15,142 nt of DNA from JAYUHK01 sp043778415 (GTDB taxonomy: Bacteria > Bacteroidota > Bacteroidia > Chitinophagales > Saprospiraceae). Under the pieces are notes generated by a model. The model ran no database searches, had not been told where the DNA came from, and worked only from the letters and a program-made list of their open reading frames with translations. Both the position numbers and the translations under genes were made by a program. Of the stretch, positions 6,930 through 13,934 are shown piece after piece. Position 1 is the stretch's first letter, and every line of letters begins with the position of its first letter. The DNA lies in the NCBI GenBank assembly GCA_043778415.1, contig JAYWGG010000273.1, forward strand, positions 1 through 15,142, read 5' to 3'.

Positions 6930-9113
6930 ATGAAAAAAATAATTTTACTATTTGTCGCGATTTTCGTTGCGATGTCCGCATTTTCGCAAACCAATACAGT
7001 GACTTACGCAGGAAATGCAGGCAAAGAAACATTTTACGACGTAATGCAAATTACGGACGGAAGCTTTCTGGTGGTCGGTTATGCTGACAATTTGGACTGG
7101 ACAGGCGCAGCACCGCGAACACAACTGACATACACTGCCACTATTCCTAACTCATTGGGGACGAACCGCTACGGCTTTGTTTTGCACCTGTCGAGCGATT
7201 TGCAGACCGTCTTGCAAGTAGTCCATTTTCCGCAGGGAGCGGTAGAAGATATTCGGTTCATCAAGACCAACTCCCAACCCTATTCGCCGACGGGAGATTT
7301 GTTCATCAGTTGCAACACTGCAGACTCCGATGCCAAGAATGGCGGCTACGTCATTGCAAAGTTAGACCGAAATTTTATCAACGGCGTTCCGACTTCGCTT
7401 TCGTGGGCAAGTGCGGTCTGGGCAAAGTCTATCGCCAAAGATACGCACCCGTGGGACGTTACGAAGGACGGAAAAGTTTACTACATCGGCGGCGAAGCCT
7501 ACGGATATAACTGGAGCGCAGTCTATTGTTTGGACCAAAACGGACAGCGCACCGTCGTAAAAAATTGGAGAACGCACTGGCTCCGCAACGGAGCAGAATG
7601 GAGAGGAACGCCCGCATCGGCGAATCCTTCGGGCGGTATAGACTCGGTTAGTTTCAGTGGGATAGTCCTAAAAATCTGGGGACGATGCGATTTGCGCTCT
7701 TGGACAGCTGCGGATTACGACTCTTACCGAGCAGACGAAAACGGCGGCAAAAAAAAGGGAAAGTGGCCCCTTGATATTTTGTTCAACGCTCCATGCGACC
7801 CCCTGAATCCAGCGGCAGTCAGTCCGGGCTACACGGGGTATTCTGCATCTGGTACTCCCGTTTACGGCGGCACTTCGATTGTAGTGGATAGGAGAAATAA
7901 TGATTTGTACATCGGAATGAACTTCAAAAGCACGCTGCCCAATGGCGGCTTGCCCGACTTCGAGCCGGCTGTAGTCGCTATGGATTCGACGGGGAATTTG
8001 AAATGGTGGAGTCGGCTGTATCACGAAATCACACCGCTCGGCGACACAGTGAACTCCTCTCCTGACCAATACATAGACGCTCTTGCAGTCGATTATGCTG
8101 GCGACAGATTGGTAGTCGGAGCAAGATGTCACGGCAACAATGTAGAAAATTTTTGGAGGGGAAACACAATTCATTCCAATTCAAATGCTTCGGGATTCCA
8201 AAATAACTTTACGGGCGCGCAAGGCAACGTCCATATTTCGTGGTTGGGGAAACTCCAACTCGACGACGGCTCGCTTACCAATGCAACATATATGGCTGAA
8301 CTCGCAGAAGGCACGGCTGGGCTTGGCAGTCCGCAAGCTAACCCTAATCTGGACGGCTGGCCCAATCCCAACGGAGGCTGGCCCAACGTGAATACTACTC
8401 GAATGGCGAAAAATAATTTAAAAGTTTCGAGCAACGGCGATGTTTGTGTATTGGCGGTTGGGCGAAGAACAATGACCACCGCCAACGCTTATCAGAAAAT
8501 GCCGAAACCCAACAACGGTGGACTGAGTGCGTGGAACAGTTTTGTGAGAGTGTACGATGCGCAGTTTCGTTTTCCCAAATATTCTTCGCTCGTGGTGGGC
8601 GTTTGGGATACGCTTACGCAAGTGGGCGGCGACAATACGGATTTGTACGGCGTTTATAAAACCAACAAAGGGGTGATTTGTGTCGGACGGCAAAGAGCCG
8701 ACGCAAGCGGAACGCCTGCCGGAAATAATATTCCTGTCAGCAACGCCGCGCCATGGGGGAGTGCAACGCCCCAAAATGAAAGCGCAATATTGGTGTATTA
8801 TCAAGCCAGCAATCTTGTCAATAATAACGATAGTATCAGCATTGCGACAGCAACGGACGAGCTTCAAAAAGATTTTACTGCCGATAATGTATTGATTTTT
8901 CCCAATCCTGCGCAGCAAAATGTAACGGTACAGATGACGGACAAGATTTTTGATTTGGCGGTTATTGATTTATTGGGAAGAAAAATTTACGAAAGTAAAA
9001 ATGCTTTTTCTCGGGCAGAGATTGATGCGAATAATCTTCAAAACGGAATTTACTTCGTGCAGATAGCAAGTGGAAAAAATAAAATAAATAAAAAATTGGT
9101 CATCTCCAAGTAA
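6930..9113 (+). CDS. Secreted protein with T9SS type A sorting domain, probable beta-propeller
   Basis: The 727-residue product starts with a clear signal peptide, MKKIILLFVAIFVAMSAFSQ, which fixes the start at 6930 rather than at the in-frame TTG at 6900. The C terminus is a Por-secretion-tail domain (about 655-727) with FPNPAQQNVTV (657-667), DLLGRKIYE and a basic end, so it is exported by Sec and then by the type IX system. The body has recurring short strands of the form (D/N)G.hhhhG: DGSFLVVG near 43, DGKVYYIGG near 180, NNDLYIG near 323, GDRLVVG near 391, NGDVCVLAVG near 502 and KGVICVGRQ near 580. This spacing suggests a propeller of about six or seven blades. That is inference from pattern; no enzyme motif is seen. 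A Gly/Asn/Trp-rich stretch lies near 470-495. It could be a surface-bound or released binding protein. Confidence 0.85.
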   Translation: MKKIILLFVAIFVAMSAFSQTNTVTYAGNAGKETFYDVMQITDGSFLVVGYADNLDWTGAAPRTQLTYTATIPNSLGTNRYGFVLHLSSDLQTVLQVVHFPQGAVEDIRFIKTNSQPYSPTGDLFISCNTADSDAKNGGYVIAKLDRNFINGVPTSLSWASAVWAKSIAKDTHPWDVTKDGKVYYIGGEAYGYNWSAVYCLDQNGQRTVVKNWRTHWLRNGAEWRGTPASANPSGGIDSVSFSGIVLKIWGRCDLRSWTAADYDSYRADENGGKKKGKWPLDILFNAPCDPLNPAAVSPGYTGYSASGTPVYGGTSIVVDRRNNDLYIGMNFKSTLPNGGLPDFEPAVVAMDSTGNLKWWSRLYHEITPLGDTVNSSPDQYIDALAVDYAGDRLVVGARCHGNNVENFWRGNTIHSNSNASGFQNNFTGAQGNVHISWLGKLQLDDGSLTNATYMAELAEGTAGLGSPQANPNLDGWPNPNGGWPNVNTTRMAKNNLKVSSNGDVCVLAVGRRTMTTANAYQKMPKPNNGGLSAWNSFVRVYDAQFRFPKYSSLVVGVWDTLTQVGGDNTDLYGVYKTNKGVICVGRQRADASGTPAGNNIPVSNAAPWGSATPQNESAILVYYQASNLVNNNDSISIATATDELQKDFTADNVLIFPNPAQQNVTVQMTDKIFDLAVIDLLGRKIYESKNAFSRAEIDANNLQNGIYFVQIASGKNKINKKLVISK

Positions 9114-9187
9114 TCCTATGAATGAAGAAAAATAAAGTATTCAATTTTTTCCAATCAATTTAAACAATAATAAGGCATTTTTGAGGC

Positions 9188-9204
9188 GCAACGCAGGGCG
9201 TTGC
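9188..9204. repeat. Hairpin in the gap before the DUF1003 gene
   Basis: GCAACGC (9188-9194) and GCGTTGC (9198-9204) form a 7-bp stem with the three-base loop AGG. The right arm continues into the palindrome CGTTGCAACG (9199-9208). An A run follows, not a T run, so this does not look like a terminator for the upstream gene. Its role is unknown. Confidence 0.5.
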
Positions 9205-9304
9205 AACGAAAAAATAACGCAGTGATTGGTTGTAATTTAGCAGAAAAAATAAGTAGTTTATTTTAGATGCGTTCCCTATAAGCCGCAGCAACCAAATAGC
9301 AACT

Positions 9305-9775
9305 ATGAAGCACAAAAATCTACATTCTTTTGAAGTCATCAAGCAGCAGCGAGAGTCCATTCGCAATGTCAATGTGAGCCACAAAGAAAATCTATCCAAA
9401 ATCAACAGAGTAGCTCTGTGGATTACGGAACGGGTCGGCAGTATGGGATTTTTTTTAATCATTTTCTTTTGGACGGCGACTTGGCTCAGCTGGAACGTAG
9501 TCGCGCCCGCAGGGTTGAGATTTGACCCTTACCCCGCATTTGTGCTGTGGCTGTTTATTTCCAACATGATTCAGATATTTCTTATGCCTTTGATTATGAT
9601 TGGTCAAAATCTGCAATCCAAACACGCCGAAATCAGAGCGGAAGAAGATTTTTTGATCAATAAAAAAGCAGAATCCGAGATTGGGACGGTGCTGATGCAC
9701 TTGGAAAACCAAAATGAGCTGATCCTTCAGATTTTGGAGCAACTTCAGCAGTCGGGCGAAAAACGAGCGAGTTAG
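9305..9775 (+). CDS. DUF1003 family membrane protein
   Basis: This 156-residue protein matches the DUF1003 family. A polar N-terminal stretch precedes two predicted membrane segments (about 47-66 and 77-99) joined by a short loop with the family FDPYP motif (73-77). It then has a charged helical tail, QNLQSKHAEIRAEEDF followed by KAESEIG, with a likely coiled coil to about residue 150. The function of DUF1003 proteins is not established. The order TM-FDPYP-TM-QN..AE.D is characteristic and gives high confidence in the family. The gene stands alone: 191 bases separate it from the upstream gene and 473 bases without genes follow. No clear promoter of the TAnnTTTG type was found in its leader. 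Confidence 0.88.
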   Translation: MKHKNLHSFEVIKQQRESIRNVNVSHKENLSKINRVALWITERVGSMGFFLIIFFWTATWLSWNVVAPAGLRFDPYPAFVLWLFISNMIQIFLMPLIMIGQNLQSKHAEIRAEEDFLINKKAESEIGTVLMHLENQNELILQILEQLQQSGEKRAS

Positions 9776-10248
9776 TTTTGTTACCAAAATAGTTTCTATC
9801 AAGCGCACCTATTTGTTTTTTGAGTTTGTTTGTCAAATCGGTTCGAGTGGCTACAAATTACTATTTTTGCATTTATAAATCGCAAGACTTCGGGAATAAA
9901 AGTGTCTAAATGGTGTAAGTAGTTGTGAGTGTTTATTTGCATAAGTAACTGATTAGGAGTTATTTACGCGTCTTAAAAATTAAAAATTACTTATTATTTT
10001 TACTGTGTTTGACCTGACCGAAGCTCCTAAACTTGCGGCAGCGAATAAAAAATGCTATTTTGAAATGGAAATTAATTTAAAATAAGCAGTTGTAAGTTTT
10101 TAGTTTTTAATTTTGAGTCATCATAAACTATTGAAAATCAACAAATTATGCCGAATATTAAATGTCATCTATTCAAGTGTAAGAACTTAACCTGTAAAAA
10201 ATATCAAAACTAATTTAAAAACGCCCTTTGGGGACAAACTAAAAAATC
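9776..10248. other. 473-base gene-free, AT-rich region with nested inverted repeats
   Basis: No credible gene is seen. Three inverted repeats were found by eye: TTAGGAG (9953-9959) with CTCCTAA (10024-10030); an imperfect 18-19 bp pair, 9973-9990 with 10092-10110; and TGCTATTTT (10053-10061) with AAAATAAGCA (10079-10088). A perfect TAnnTTTG element occurs at 9862-9869. The region may be a long structured leader for the lipoprotein gene, a small RNA, or a decayed MITE-like element. Much of the similarity comes from A/T-rich low complexity. Confidence 0.45.
9862..9869 (+). promoter_or_regulatory. Candidate promoter -7 element about 380 bases before the lipoprotein gene
   Basis: TATTTTTG is a perfect match to TAnnTTTG, without a -33 TTG at normal distance. 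If it is used, the lipoprotein mRNA would have a leader of roughly 370 nt that passes through all the inverted repeats of this gap. Confidence 0.3.
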
Positions 10249-10875
10249 ATGAAAACACCATCAAACTTGCTGTATGCCATCGCTATCTGTTCTGCTCTCG
10301 GCTTTGGGGCTTGTAACAACGAACCGAAAACCAAGCAAACCGACCAACAAAAAAATGCAGCAAACCTCTCCGCAGACACCTCGCTCACGGTGCTGACCAA
10401 ACGGGTCTTGACCTTGCTAAAAAACAAAGACTACCAAAATCTGGCGAGCTACGTCCACCCCAAACTCGGCATCGTCTTTTCACCTTATGCGTCCATAGAC
10501 AGCGCAAAAGTCGTTCATTTTACGGCTGAAAACTTTTTGGAAAAAGTAAAATCAACGGATATAATTACTTGGGGCAATTACGACGGCAGCGGCGAACCCA
10601 TATCAATGACCGCCAACGAGTATTTTAAAGAATTTGTTTACAGTGCCGATTATTTGAACGCCGACACCACCAGCGTAAATAAAAGTATAGCTTCGGGGAC
10701 TTCAACCAACAATATCACGTCCGTTTTCAAAAATTGCAACTATACCGAAAGCTATCTAAAAGGTACGAACAAGAAATTAGAAAATATGGATTGGAGTAGT
10801 TTATATTTGGTTTTCGAGAGGTACAACGAAAAGAACTATTTGGTAGCTATCACGCACAACCAATGGACTAATTAA
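10249..10875 (+). CDS. Putative lipoprotein of unknown function
   Basis: The product is 208 residues. The N terminus MKTPSNLLYAIAICSALGFGAC looks like a lipoprotein signal peptide, with Cys22 as the lipidation site; the residue at -3 is Phe, so the lipobox is not ideal. A polar linker (23-43) leads to one compact domain with YVHPKLGIVFSPYA (about 67-80), WGNYDGSGEPISMT (about 107-120) and DWSSLYLVFE near residues 182-191. I recognise this pattern as a conserved extracytoplasmic domain of unknown function that also occurs in Gram-positive bacteria. No catalytic motif is evident. The gene lies 22 bases upstream of the methyltransferase on the same strand, with a promoter in the gap, so it is unlikely to be part of the restriction system. 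Confidence 0.7.
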   Translation: MKTPSNLLYAIAICSALGFGACNNEPKTKQTDQQKNAANLSADTSLTVLTKRVLTLLKNKDYQNLASYVHPKLGIVFSPYASIDSAKVVHFTAENFLEKVKSTDIITWGNYDGSGEPISMTANEYFKEFVYSADYLNADTTSVNKSIASGTSTNNITSVFKNCNYTESYLKGTNKKLENMDWSSLYLVFERYNEKNYLVAITHNQWTN

Positions 10876-10879
10876 AAAA

Positions 10880-10887
10880 TATATTTG
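10880..10887 (+). promoter_or_regulatory. Promoter element for the methyltransferase gene, giving a very short leader
   Basis: TATATTTG is a perfect TAnnTTTG, and its last base is only 11 bases before the ATG at 10898. The transcript would be leaderless or nearly so. There is no TTG at -33 spacing, so this would be a weak or activator-dependent promoter. Confidence 0.45.
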
Positions 10888-10897
10888 CGAAATAAAT

Positions 10898-11617
10898 ATG
10901 GATACATTAAGATTATTTGAGGATTATGAAATAAAGACAAGTGACGACACTGATAGAAAAATCAGTGGCTATCGTATTTATGATGCCGAACAAAAAAGAA
11001 GAACGTTAAGAAACGACCTACCGAGTTTATATCCTGACTTGCCCGAAAAAACCTATGATATTATCTACTGCGACCCGCCTTGGGACTATGGCGGAAAGAT
11101 GCAATTTGATAAAAGTGGTAAAAAAGAGCTTAATAAAAATTGGAAAAAAAATATTTTTATTAGCTCCGCAAATTTTCAGTATCCTACTGTCAAAACGAAG
11201 GATTTGATGAAAATCCCGATAAAAGAGATAGCGAAAGAGGATTGTTTACTATTTATGTGGGTTACAAGTCCGCACTTGGAGCAGGGCATAGAGCTGGGAA
11301 AATCTTGGGGATTTCAGTTCAGGACAGTTGCTTTTGTTTGGGATAAAATGGTTCACAATCCCGGACAATACACACTTTCCTACTGTGAAATGTGTTTGGT
11401 GTTTAAGAAGGGTAAAATTCCGTCGCCACGGGGAGCAAGGAATGAAAAACAACTTGTAAGAGTCCAAAGGGGCGTTCATAGCCAGAAGCCAACGGAAGTT
11501 TTGAAAGCCATTGAGAGAATGTTTCCTACTCAAGATAAAATAGAACTATTTGCGAGGCACAAACCAGAGAATTGGGACGTTTGGGGATTAGATGTTAGAG
11601 AAGAGTACGAAGATTAG
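10898..11617 (+). CDS. MT-A70 family DNA adenine-N6 methyltransferase (M.MunI-like)
   Basis: The 239-residue protein carries the catalytic motif DPPW (59-62) after YDIIYC. The SAM-binding segment lies near the C terminus as ELFAR (216-220) followed by NWDVWG, the permuted order typical of MT-A70/beta-class amino-methyltransferases. M.MunI is a known bacterial member of this superfamily. The protein should transfer a methyl group from SAM to N6 of adenine, protecting the host from the convergent endonuclease. It ends 10 bases from the end of the endonuclease gene on the opposite strand, the tail-to-tail arrangement reported for MunI. The ATG at 10898 follows a promoter by 11 bases. The N-terminal part (1-50) is not matched to a motif and could serve target recognition. 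CAATTG specificity is inferred from the endonuclease. Confidence 0.9.
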   Translation: MDTLRLFEDYEIKTSDDTDRKISGYRIYDAEQKRRTLRNDLPSLYPDLPEKTYDIIYCDPPWDYGGKMQFDKSGKKELNKNWKKNIFISSANFQYPTVKTKDLMKIPIKEIAKEDCLLFMWVTSPHLEQGIELGKSWGFQFRTVAFVWDKMVHNPGQYTLSYCEMCLVFKKGKIPSPRGARNEKQLVRVQRGVHSQKPTEVLKAIERMFPTQDKIELFARHKPENWDVWGLDVREEYED

Positions 11618-11627
11618 CGATGAGCTT

Positions 11628-12227
11628 TCAATCAATTAAGGGCTTAATATGGCTCAAAAAATGTTCTATAATTTGTTCGGAGCTGCGCTGGTTGCGCCAC
11701 ATAAAATAATGTTCGGGAACGCCTTCATACCACAGTTTGATTTCCCTAACTCTGCAAGGATCTCGAGTAATATCGCCAACGAATACTACCCAAAAAGGCA
11801 AAACATTGTCTGCCAGATTACCTTTGGCTCGTAATGCTTTTTGTAAGCCGGGGGTAAAAAACTTGCAAGAACGCTCGTGTGCGTTTCCTCTACCGTCCGA
11901 CCTAACGCCGCCTTCCACCCAGCCGTCCTGACTTTTCACTTCGGTGTAAATTGTTTTGTTGGTATCGCTGTTCGTTATGGCGTAGTCGGGAAAAACACCG
12001 TGCCTGCTAATTGGAATTTTTGGATTATAAATTTCGGCAAGTTCTTTCTTCGTCAGTTCCACATGAACATACAAATCTTTGAACTCATTCGGATTTCTTC
12101 TCACACTATATTCGGTGTCGGCAAATAAGGCTTGAAAAGTTTCAAAAAAACTATATTCAGCATTAATGGCTTTTTTACTGCTGTAATCTTGCCACTTTTT
12201 CCTCAACCTATTAGCGTTGCTTCCCAT
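11628..12227 (-). CDS. MunI-like type II restriction endonuclease (predicted CAATTG)
   Basis: The 199-residue protein closely resembles R.MunI over its whole length and is about the same size. The PD-(D/E)xK active site is intact: Pro80-Asp81, then Glu96 and Lys98 in TEVKSQDGW. These positions are two less than the MunI residues Asp83, Glu98 and Lys100. The segment GRGNAHERSCK (112-122) corresponds to the MunI and EcoRI recognition element (GNAxER), which contacts the inner AATT. Arg113 matches MunI Arg115, involved in reading the outer C:G pair, so CAATTG cleavage is predicted. The ATG lies one base after the controller stop codon (TAAAATG on the minus strand), so expression is probably coupled to the controller. 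No frameshift or lost catalytic residue is seen, and the gene looks functional. Expression would be toxic without the methyltransferase. Confidence 0.93.
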   Translation of the reverse strand: MGSNANRLRKKWQDYSSKKAINAEYSFFETFQALFADTEYSVRRNPNEFKDLYVHVELTKKELAEIYNPKIPISRHGVFPDYAITNSDTNKTIYTEVKSQDGWVEGGVRSDGRGNAHERSCKFFTPGLQKALRAKGNLADNVLPFWVVFVGDITRDPCRVREIKLWYEGVPEHYFMWRNQRSSEQIIEHFLSHIKPLID

Positions 12228-12228
12228 T

Positions 12229-12450
12229 TTAAATTTGTTTCAATAAATCAACAATGCTGACTTCCAACGCTTTAGCAATTTTTTCTACACTAATGAGCGT
12301 CACATTTTTTTCGGCACGCTCAATCATTCCGATATAAGTCCTATGAACACCCGCAACGTGCGCCAGATGTTCTTGTGAAAGACCTTTGGAAACTCTGATT
12401 TCTCGAACTTTTTCACCAAATTTGACAGAAATATTGGACTTTGTACGCAT
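12229..12450 (-). CDS. C-type (controller) HTH regulator of the restriction system
   Basis: This is a 73-residue XRE-type helix-turn-helix protein. The helices read KVREIRVSKGLSQEHLAHVAG then HRTYIGMIERAEKNV (recognition helix region, about 36-50) and VEKIAKALEVSIVDLL. The HRTYIGxIER...NVTL pattern is typical of restriction-modification C proteins, which bind operators upstream of their own gene and delay endonuclease expression when the system enters a new host. The start was set at 12450 (MRTKSNI) because the frame further upstream overlaps the promoter and is unlike the family. It sits directly before the endonuclease gene with a one-base gap, forming a C-R operon. MunI itself is also preceded by small regulatory frames. 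No clear C-box was identified. Confidence 0.9.
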   Translation of the reverse strand: MRTKSNISVKFGEKVREIRVSKGLSQEHLAHVAGVHRTYIGMIERAEKNVTLISVEKIAKALEVSIVDLLKQI

Positions 12451-12468
12451 ATTGCTAATTTCGGTATG

Positions 12469-12499
12469 CAAAACTAAACTGAATATGAGATGCCGACAA
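12469..12499 (-). promoter_or_regulatory. Promoter of the controller-endonuclease operon
   Basis: On the minus strand TTG (12499-12497) is followed after 20 bases by TAGTTTTG (12476-12469), matching both Bacteroidota elements with good spacing. It is the best-formed promoter in the window. The start of transcription would be around 12462, leaving a leader of only about 12 nt before the ATG at 12450. Confidence 0.65.
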
Positions 12500-12668
12500 C
12501 CTACTAAAGATAACATATTGAAAAAAAGTCCGAAAATGAGTAAAATAACTAATTTTGTACGATAGATTGAAGTATTTTGTCTTGTAAATTTACTTCCTGA
12601 CCGCTCCGCGTTTAGAAATTTTCAAATCATAATTCTGCGCCCGCCACCATATTTTTACAGAAAAACTC

Positions 12669-12676
12669 TATATTTG
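12669..12676 (+). promoter_or_regulatory. Candidate promoter of the polyamine operon
   Basis: TATATTTG is a perfect TAnnTTTG, 38 bases before the ATG at 12715, the same distance range as for the DUF3822 gene. The -33 element is poor. A second match, TAATTTTG at 12550-12557, could be an alternative upstream start. Confidence 0.5.
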
Positions 12677-12714
12677 CACTTCAAAAAATAGAATTTACAA
12701 AAAAAATAAAAAAT

Positions 12715-13917
12715 ATGTCAAAAATACTCATCATCGGAGCAGGCGGCGTGGGGCAAGTAGTCGTCCATAAATGCGCTCAACATCAAGATGTTTTTACCGA
12801 AATCCTGCTGGCGAGCCGCACCAAAAGTAAGTGCGACGCCATAGCAGAAGGTGTAAAAAAACAGTACAATGTGACAGTCCAAACGGCGGCTATTGATGCC
12901 GAAGACGTGCCAGCTCTCACCGCTTTGATGAACGATTTTAGACCCGTTATGGTCATCAACGTCGCCCTACCGTATCAGGATTTGACCATCATGGATGCCT
13001 GTCTGAACGCAGGCGTTCACTACATGGATACCGCCAACTACGAGCCGAAAGAGGAAGCAAAGTTCGAGTACAGTTGGCAGTGGGCGTACCACGACCGATT
13101 CCAAAAAGCGGGTTTGATGGCGGTTTTGGGCTGCGGTTTCGACCCCGGACAGACGAACATCTACACCGCCTATGCCGCCAAACACCACTTTGACGAAATT
13201 CATTACCTCGACATCGTAGATGCCAACGCAGGCTCGCACGGCAAGGCATTTGCGACCAATTTCAATCCCGAAATCAATATCCGAGAGATAACTCAACCCG
13301 GAAAATACTACGAAAACGGCGAATGGGTCGAAATACCAGCACATTCTGTGATGCAATCCTTGAACTATCCCGACATCGGTCCCAAAAATTCATACATTCT
13401 CTTCCACGAAGAACTCGAGTCTTTGGTCAAACATTTTCCGACCATCAAGCGCGCGCGCTTTTGGATGACTTTCGGCGACGAATATTTGACGCACCTCCGA
13501 GTGATTCAGAACATCGGAATGGCGGGCATCGAACCCATCAAATTCAAGGGAATGGACATCGTTCCGTTGGAATTTTTGAAAGCCGTGCTGCCCAATCCGG
13601 GCGATTTGGGCGAAAACTATACGGGCTGGACTTCCATCGGTTGCCGCATCAAAGGCATCAAAGACGGCAAAGAACGCAGCTATTACATCTGGAATAATTG
13701 CAGCCACAAAGCCGCCTACGACGAAACTGGGACGCAGGGCGTAAGCTACACGACGGGCGTGCCAGCGATGTTGTGCGCCATGATGATGCTCACGGGAGAA
13801 TGGAAAAAAGCGGGAGTTTACAACGTAGAGCAGCTCAATCCCGATCCTTTTATGGCGAAAATCGGCGAGTACGGATTGCCTTGGCAAGAAGCGTTTGACG
13901 TAGATTTAGAATTTTAA
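12715..13917 (+). CDS. Carboxynorspermidine/carboxyspermidine dehydrogenase (saccharopine dehydrogenase family)
   Basis: The 400-residue protein opens with a Rossmann nucleotide-binding loop, ILIIGAGGVGQ (Gly8 to Gly13), and continues with the saccharopine-dehydrogenase-like fold, including VINVALPYQD (about 82-91), GVHYMDTANY (about 101-110) and GCGFDPGQTN (about 139-148). Family members use NADPH to join aspartate beta-semialdehyde to a diamine by reductive condensation: putrescine gives carboxyspermidine, diaminopropane gives carboxynorspermidine. Length and motifs are typical of the complete enzyme. The next gene, 17 bases on, encodes the partner decarboxylase, which distinguishes this from lysine-catabolic saccharopine dehydrogenase. 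In Bacteroidota the pathway usually makes spermidine. The protein is cytoplasmic. The exact diamine used cannot be told from sequence. Confidence 0.9.
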   Translation: MSKILIIGAGGVGQVVVHKCAQHQDVFTEILLASRTKSKCDAIAEGVKKQYNVTVQTAAIDAEDVPALTALMNDFRPVMVINVALPYQDLTIMDACLNAGVHYMDTANYEPKEEAKFEYSWQWAYHDRFQKAGLMAVLGCGFDPGQTNIYTAYAAKHHFDEIHYLDIVDANAGSHGKAFATNFNPEINIREITQPGKYYENGEWVEIPAHSVMQSLNYPDIGPKNSYILFHEELESLVKHFPTIKRARFWMTFGDEYLTHLRVIQNIGMAGIEPIKFKGMDIVPLEFLKAVLPNPGDLGENYTGWTSIGCRIKGIKDGKERSYYIWNNCSHKAAYDETGTQGVSYTTGVPAMLCAMMMLTGEWKKAGVYNVEQLNPDPFMAKIGEYGLPWQEAFDVDLEF

Positions 13918-13934
13918 ACCATGTCACAAAATAA

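Noticed and set aside
9188..9208. Terminator for the T9SS propeller-like gene
   Set aside because: The hairpin is real but is followed by A residues on the + strand, has no T tract on either strand, and lies 75 bases after the stop.
10148..10213. A 21-residue frame with three Cys (MPNIKCHLF...) before the lipoprotein gene
   Set aside because: It is too short, has no recognisable family or translation signal, and lies in AT-rich gap sequence.
10898..12516. Part of a larger defence island or prophage
   Set aside because: The genes on both sides are a lipoprotein and a polyamine operon. No integrase, phage, toxin-antitoxin or other defence genes and no CRISPR repeats are visible in the window.
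12451..12560. A C-box operator for the controller protein
   Set aside because: No GACT/AGTC-type symmetric pairs with the usual spacing were found. Only imperfect A/T-rich repeats are present, so no site is called.
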